Assembly: GCA_000711775.1 (NCBI GenBank)
Contig: ARYC01018616.1
Location: 1-64,000 of the forward strand
DNA: 64,000 nucleotides
Direction: 5' to 3'
Source: Oxytricha trifallax
Lineage: Eukaryota > Ciliophora > Spirotrichea > Sporadotrichida > Oxytrichidae
Below the pieces are notes generated by a model, which was not told where the DNA came from, searched no databases, and worked only from the letters and a program-made list of their open reading frames with translations. This document shows positions 58,915-64,000 of this stretch, piece after piece (within the stretch, counting starts at the first letter, position 1; every line of letters begins with the position of its first letter). Position numbers and translations under genes: made by a program.

Positions 58915-59463
58915 GTTTAAATTCAAATTTAAATTTATATTATAAAGCTCTAATAACCTCTCTAGTTATAGTTACTCTGTACAGGAGTTGTCAATGCAAC
59001 AATAATGATTGATTTTGAAGTATTAGAGATCATATTTATGCTTAGTTTATAACTATAATTTTTCTAATTTATGATTAATATTTTGAATTTTGGTAACAAC
59101 TTAGATAAAATTCACGTTGGTACTGGTACCAATTAGGTTTTGAACCATTTTGGAACATTTCCATTAAAACTAGGAACTAATTAAGTTTTGGTACTATTAA
59201 ATTGGTACCAATTAATTTTAAACGGAATTAGTACCAGTACTAATTAAATTTAAACAAATTTAGTACTAATTTAATGGAACTAAATTGATAAAAATGGAGC
59301 TCCATCTCTGAAGTTTGTTACAGCTTCTGCCAGCTTTCTCCACGTATCCTTACCAGGTTGACCTCCTATAAGATGCCCATATTTAATACTAAGATTTTTA
59401 ACAGTAGGATCCAGAACTCTATATATTAAAATTTGAAATTCAATAACAAGAGAAGGAACAAGG

Positions 59464-60254
59464 ATGGAATCTATAAGTACTGCAATGAAGAGGGTTGAAG
59501 CTTAAGAAATGATCTCAAGATTTAGAAGCAAGGAAGATCTCTATCGATACCTCACTTAGCATGGTAAGCATGTGACATATACTTAATCATATGCTATAGT
59601 GGGTTTATTCCTTCCAACGATGGAAGGTACCAAAATTTCATTCTTAAAAGCTATACTCTGCGATGAGAAGAAAGCCTTTAAAAACAGTGAAATAAAGTTG
59701 ATAGATATACCAAACTACCCAGAGATTTCAGTCACTAATCTCTACGAGGATGCGATGAAAGATGAAGAGTTGGTAGTTTATCTTCCTACCAAGAAACAAC
59801 TCTCTAACAAGCTTCCAGAAAGGAGCTTCTTCTTTGGAGTTCTTGGCACTTTAAGAGAGAGTTATCTCAGAGAGATCATTGAAGAAGCTCACAAAAAACG
59901 CTGCTCTATTTCTCCTGAAGATTAAAAGAAGCAAGGCATACTAATAAGCGAGACCTGGCTCGCTGAGCTTAAGAAGCATCCATTCCTCTCTCGTAAGCTT
60001 TGATTCATAACTTTGTAGGGAAACCTGGAACTGGTATATTCCTAATGAAAGAGCATGCGAAGGTTCACAGAGAGAGAAAGTCATAGACTATTTATGAAGT
60101 GAGCAAGAGACTTTATAAAGATGTTTAAAAGCCAGAAGAAATGAACATAGATGCAGGAGCTGGCACAAAGAGAAGAAATATGGGCCCAAGCAAGCCATAA
60201 GAAGAGGAGAAGAAAAAAAAGACAAACCCCTTTATGGGTTAGTTTAATATGTGA
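59464..60254 (+). CDS. TBE 22-kDa protein (intact, two introns)
   Basis: 242-residue protein from MESISTAMKRVEAQEMISRF at 59464 to TGA at 60252-60254 after removing introns at 59564-59599 (36 nt) and 59993-60018 (26 nt), both GT-AG. Middle: IPNYPEISVTNLYEDAMKDE and RSFFFGVLGTLRESYLREII. After intron 2: KPGTGIFLMKEHAKVHRERK; the C-terminus is basic and ends TNPFMGQFNM. The intact frame gives the intron positions for the damaged copy at 21148 and aligns with the homologue at 28542-29371. Function unknown. It converges on the transposase gene, with stops 6 bp apart. Confidence 0.88.
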
Positions 60255-60260
60255 ACTTAT

Positions 60261-61323
60261 TCATTCATTTAAATCTAAAACTTATTTATAAACATTCATT
60301 CTTCCTTCTCTCGCACAAACTGTTGTCTTATCTATGCTTACTCTCTTGCAGCTACTCTGAATCAAGTCTACTGTATCTATAGGCAAGTCATGCATAAGGT
60401 GAAACAGCAGCAGTTTCTTGTATTGAATATTGATTTAACTCCAGTTGAATCCGATTCCATTAAACTGTGGGCTATAGGGAACGTTATATACAGGTGTTAT
60501 GATTATTTCTTCATAAGCTTTCTTTGACTCCTTAGTCTTATGAACTGAGAGATTGTCAACAAACAGAATGATCTCCTAATCGTTGTATTTTTCTCTCAAC
60601 TTATGTAGGAACTCTATGTACTACTCTCGCTTAATAAGCGAGGATAAATAACATAACTTTCTAAGCCAGAGTCTTAACTAATACCTGCTAAAATTGCATG
60701 GGTTACAACCTTTACTTTCTAATCGTAGACTTATATATTATCTTACTTCTTTTCCAAGACTTATAAATAAAGGTGTTGATGGTAAACACAGCTTCATCAG
60801 CGTGTATGAACTTGATGTTATTGTCAAAAGCCCTCTGCATTTAATCATATATATAGTTTAAATTATTACTATAAAATGACACAGTAAAATCAATCACTCT
60901 CTTCACTCTGTTGACAGTCTTGAAAGTAATACCATTTCTACTATAAATGTTGGCTATAGTTTATGGAGAGATACGCATGTCAGGAAACTTGCGATAAAAC
61001 ATCAAAGCTCGCTAGTCTAGTGGAAAGTGTACCCAATACTTTAAAGTCTTCGAATCACATAGGTAGTTAATATGGTGCCGTGAGAACTTTTATTTTCTTG
61101 CAGGATGCTTTCAAGTGCCAGAATCATTATGCTAAACAGCTAGCAAGCAGTGATACCTACCAGTTGAGGCACTCTTGCATAGGAACTTTGCTATAGCTGC
61201 ATTATTCATTACAGGTTTGGCTTAGTCTATATTAATACACGTATCATACCTAAGCTTAAGTAGTAAATCTAAATATTACTCATCATAAATAGACCCTAAA
61301 TTTTGCTAATTTCTATTTGTCAT
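60261..61323 (-). CDS. TBE 42-kDa transposase (catalytic glutamate lost)
   Basis: Start MTNRNQQNLGSIYDEQYLDL at 61323, stop at 60261. Catalytic blocks: FIHADEAVFTINTF (first D), LFVDNLSVHKTKE (second D) and SPQFNGIGFNWSQIN, where the third catalytic residue is G instead of E at the DD34E position. There is an in-frame TGA near residue 78 and at least one frame change (length not a multiple of three). Non-functional. Helix-turn-helix-like RISPQTIANIYSRNGITFK precedes the catalytic part. Confidence 0.85.
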
Positions 61324-61619
61324 TATGTAAATTGGCCTAATTTTTTTACTAATCCCAATAAGACCCCCAACTATACCCTAGAAATCAAAGCACTTTTAAA
61401 CCTGACCAAGGGGTTTTGGTGTTTTGATTAGTCTCACTATTTTATTTAATTAGCTTAAATAATTCTATAAAATTGAGATGCTTCATATTTGAGATAATAA
61501 ATACCAAAATTGGTAAAAAAATTTTATTTAGAATTTAGCTAAATTAAATAAAAAATATTGAATGCTAAAAATAATTATTTGATTGTTTTTTTAATCATTT
61601 CTTAATAAATATATTAGTA

Positions 61620-64000
61620 TTTTTGCAACTCTATTTAAACAGAAGCTCATAGTCTGAATTGTACTGAATCTGTCAGCATCAATTAATTCATCAAATGACA
61701 ATCTGGTTTCATTGTAAAATGCACTCATTATTTGATGGCTGCAATAGCTCTTGGTCATTCCATTCAACTTATAAAACTTTTCTTAGTTCCCAATAAAAAT
61801 ATAAAAAGTTATAAATGATATTATCAATTCTTGGATCTTAATTTAAAATTAATAAATTGTCTGCTTTGATATTGCATAATTATAATACTTAAAAAAAACA
61901 AAATCTTTAACGAGAGTTATTATTCATTAAAACTCAAGTTAATTATAGTTCTGGTCAAGGAGAAGTGTAAAAGTCTCCATGTTTGATTTTTAATATTTTT
62001 AAATATATGTTTTTTATTTATTCTTAACTTTTAAACATTAAAAACATTCATATATCACTTTATCTCTTAAAAAAATCACCAGACAATCTTTTAAAAACAT
62101 TGTCCGCCGGACAATCATTGATAAACATTGTCCGCCGGATAATCATTTGTTAACATTGTCTGTCGACCCTAAAATTTAAGGATATTTTCCAAATGTAATA
62201 TCGAGAATCAGACTTGGATATCGAACAGTATTCTATGTATCCCTACTAAATACAAAGGCTCCATTAAAATCATCAAAGATATTCTGAAAGGCACCCTATA
62301 TATTCCAAAAGGAATATAATAAGATCTCTTTGGAACTTAAGAATTAAAAAGAGATTTCGATAATACAGTATAGCAATATGTTGGAAGCTCCATTTTAATC
62401 AATTTTAAAATTTTTAAAAATTCTCAAAGTTAAAGATGCTTATTACTAACTAACTGTATTGCATGAGTTTGTTATAGGATTTAGTTTTAATATTTTTATC
62501 TTTTTTATATTATCCATAAATCAATTATTAAATTAAATTCAAAGATATATCATTAAATTATGAACTCTTCAGGCTTTAATTAACTTGATCTTTAATGATT
62601 ATTTTAAACTTTTATGAGAGATTTGATAATATTTATTCTTATAAAAATTTTAATATAGTAATAGATATTCCTAAATCCCCTATCTTGACAAGTTGATCCC
62701 TAAAAACTAGTAAGTTTTGTGGCTTCATATCATTTTTAAAAAAAATACTTAGATTTAATCACCAAAATAGAACTATCTCTGATGAAGGAATTCAAGAATG
62801 CAAAGCATTTGATAGAAATAGTATACTAGCTTTTCAGGTGAGTAAGATTCAAGATTTGTTTCGGATTTCCCTTTATCATTGTATTTATTTGTAAATAATT
62901 ATTCAAATTCTATCAATATATTTGTTAAATCATTCCAAACATTTAATAGATCCCAAAGAGTATTTTGAGCTCTCTCAACAATTAAATATTTTATACAGAT
63001 AATTATTTACAATGACTACATAAACTAGTGCTTATATACTTATTGAAATTCATTTTAATTAAATAAGTTTATTGCTTTATTCTGTAGTTTAATGAGTCGT
63101 AATGGATAATTTCTTCTTTAACCTATGCAATATAAAACTTATTGGAGAGCAGTTTCAATTGCTGTGACTTTATTTATAATATTTATTTTTATTTATTGAC
63201 TCTGAGATGATATGTTATAAAAATACAAAAATATCCAGGAAAACATTTGAACTATCTGAATTATTATCGTTTTCCTTATATAGAGTGCATTTTAACAAAT
63301 ATAAATTGAAATGATAATTTTGCTACCACTTCATCGAAACCTGAATGATCAACTCTGTAAACTACAGCCTCTCCTCCCCTTGCAAGTTCCCTCAAGTCTA
63401 GTATTTATTATTAGCTTGAATCTTAATAAAAAATAATGAATTAAGCATGTTAAAGCAGTTTAAAATATTTTAATAAATGCAGGTAAACATTAAATTAACT
63501 ATACTATCATTATTGGGGTTTTAATTCTGGCATAATTTTTAGATTTCATTTGTAGAAACTATATTAAGCTTTTCTCGTCTATAATTAATTAATGAATACT
63601 TATTCTTAATATAAAATTATTATAGCTATCCACTTGGTAGTCTGAAAGACATTTGATTAAGATTTTGATAGAAATGAAATTATTAAAGTAAACATATTAA
63701 TAGTTGCTTGCTCTTTCAATCACAAGATTTAAGTTTCCTTGATATATTAAAATATAAATTAAATTAATTTTAATTTAAAATTAAAATATGCATATTACTC
63801 AGTAAAATTTTTAATTTGATAAATGGTCTTAGACATTATTTATAATAAAGTTTAGCGAATAAAATTAGCAAGAGAGTCGTGTCTATTTCTGTATGTTTTG
63901 TTTGAATTTCTAAATAGAATTTATAGAAATCTTTTTGATTCAAAATAACTCCAAAATAGTTTCTTTACAGGAATCACAGATTTTGAAGCACTTTAAAAAA
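61620..64000 (-). CDS. Protein kinase gene 2, kinase domain segments (host)
   Basis: Paralogue of kinase gene 1, entering from beyond the window. Segments: near 63990-63955 (FKICDSCKETILEL), about 63735-63610 (KILIKCLSDYQVDSY), about 63405-63310 (RELARGGEAVVYRVDHSGFD, EVVAKLSF: glycine loop and lysine), 62878-62650 (SPEKLVYYFYQMLCILEFLH, YFGDMKPQNLLVFRDQ, LVKIGDLGISI) and 61790-61625 (GMTKSYCSHQIMSAFYNETR, LSFDELIDADRFSTIQ). Catalytic loop has F-G-D for H-R-D, and DLG for DFG, as in gene 1. The C-terminal part continues beyond TBE copy 3 at 57.2 kb. Probably a member of an expanded ciliate kinase family; substrate unknown. Confidence 0.7.
62094..62160 (+). repeat. Three direct repeats around ACATTGTCCGCCGGA
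   Basis: ACATTGTCCGCCGGACAATC, ACATTGTCCGCCGGATAATC and ACATTGTCTGTCGACCC follow at about 30-bp steps, starting near 62098, 62126 and 62153. The CCGCCGG core is exceptional in this AT-rich region and each unit is itself a short palindrome (GATTGTCCGGCGGACAAT). Confidence 0.85.
62729..62757. other. IES, 29 bp, pointer ATCA (TGAT on the gene strand)
   Basis: ATCA repeats at 62729-62732 and 62758-62761. Removal joins YFG-D to MKPQNLLVF, matching YYGDMKPENLL of kinase gene 1, which has no interruption there. Limits fixed by the paralogue. Confidence 0.9.

Larger units (their letters stand above)
57452..61426. mobile_element. TBE-type transposon, near full length (copy 3)
   Basis: 3,975 bp with left end CAAAAACCCTTAATGAGG and right end AAGGGGTTTTGGTGTTTTG, flanked by a perfect ATT duplication (57449-57451 and 61427-61429). 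Gene order as in copy 2. The 22-kDa gene is intact; kinase and transposase genes are damaged. Inserted between segments of kinase gene 2. Confidence 0.92.

Noticed and set aside
62208-62440. Plus-strand frame (SILCIPTKYKGSIKIIKDIL, GTLYIPKGIQQDLFGTQ)
   Set aside because: Protein-like, but the minus strand is open as well and belongs to the strand of kinase gene 2; strand could not be settled, so it is not listed as a gene.

Overview
The window looks like germline (micronuclear) DNA of a spirotrich ciliate of the Oxytricha/Stylonychia/Tetmemena group. Four signs point there. The sequence is very AT-rich. Long reading frames appear only when TAA and TAG are read as glutamine and TGA is the sole stop. 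There are several telomere-bearing (TBE-type) transposons whose ends begin with C4A4 repeats and are flanked by 3-bp ANT duplications. Host coding sequence is cut into short pieces (MDSs) by AT-rich internal eliminated sequences (IESs), several of which have recognisable pointer repeats. All calls come from reading and hand translation. No database search was possible, and most host gene limits are approximate.

Layout. 1-657: right end of a TBE (kinase gene). 661-1248: RGG-box protein segment directly touching that TBE end. 1281-4700: large palindromes and tRNA-like repeats. 5.06-5.89 kb: unidentified plus-strand coding. 6.5-9.6 kb: decayed TBE with nested palindromes. 9.7-10.6 kb: Q-rich then K/E-rich coding with small IESs. 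12.2-24.4 kb: many plus-strand coding segments broken by one TBE remnant (14.08-15.85), one MITE (17.54-17.96) and one near-full TBE (19.0-23.0). 24.3-34.7 kb: a large TBE-related element between inverted repeats, carrying a SecA-like helicase, a homologue of the TBE 22-kDa protein and an uninterrupted DD34E transposase. 35.6-40.9 kb (minus): protein kinase gene with introns and IESs, two of which hold G-run palindromes. 41-45 kb: a GC-rich island, MITEs and short coding patches. 46.2-47.7 kb: plus-strand gene with a 13-bp IES. 48.2-49.2 kb: short TBE remnant. 50.3-52.9 kb: minus-strand gene segments. 53-54.6 kb: unidentified plus-strand coding. 55.4-57.2 and 61.6-64.0 kb (minus): two parts of a second, paralogous kinase gene split by a near-full TBE (57.45-61.43).

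How it fits together. TBE and MITE copies lie in or beside coding sequence and would have to be removed, like the IESs, when the somatic nucleus is made. Comparing the two kinase paralogues fixes IES boundaries and pointers (AAACTA, CTA, TGAT). The standout is the 24.3-34.7 kb element: to my knowledge TBEs carry a zinc-finger/kinase gene, a 22-kDa gene and a transposase gene, but here the kinase slot is taken by a SecA-type ATPase and the transposase alone in this window keeps a complete DDE triad.
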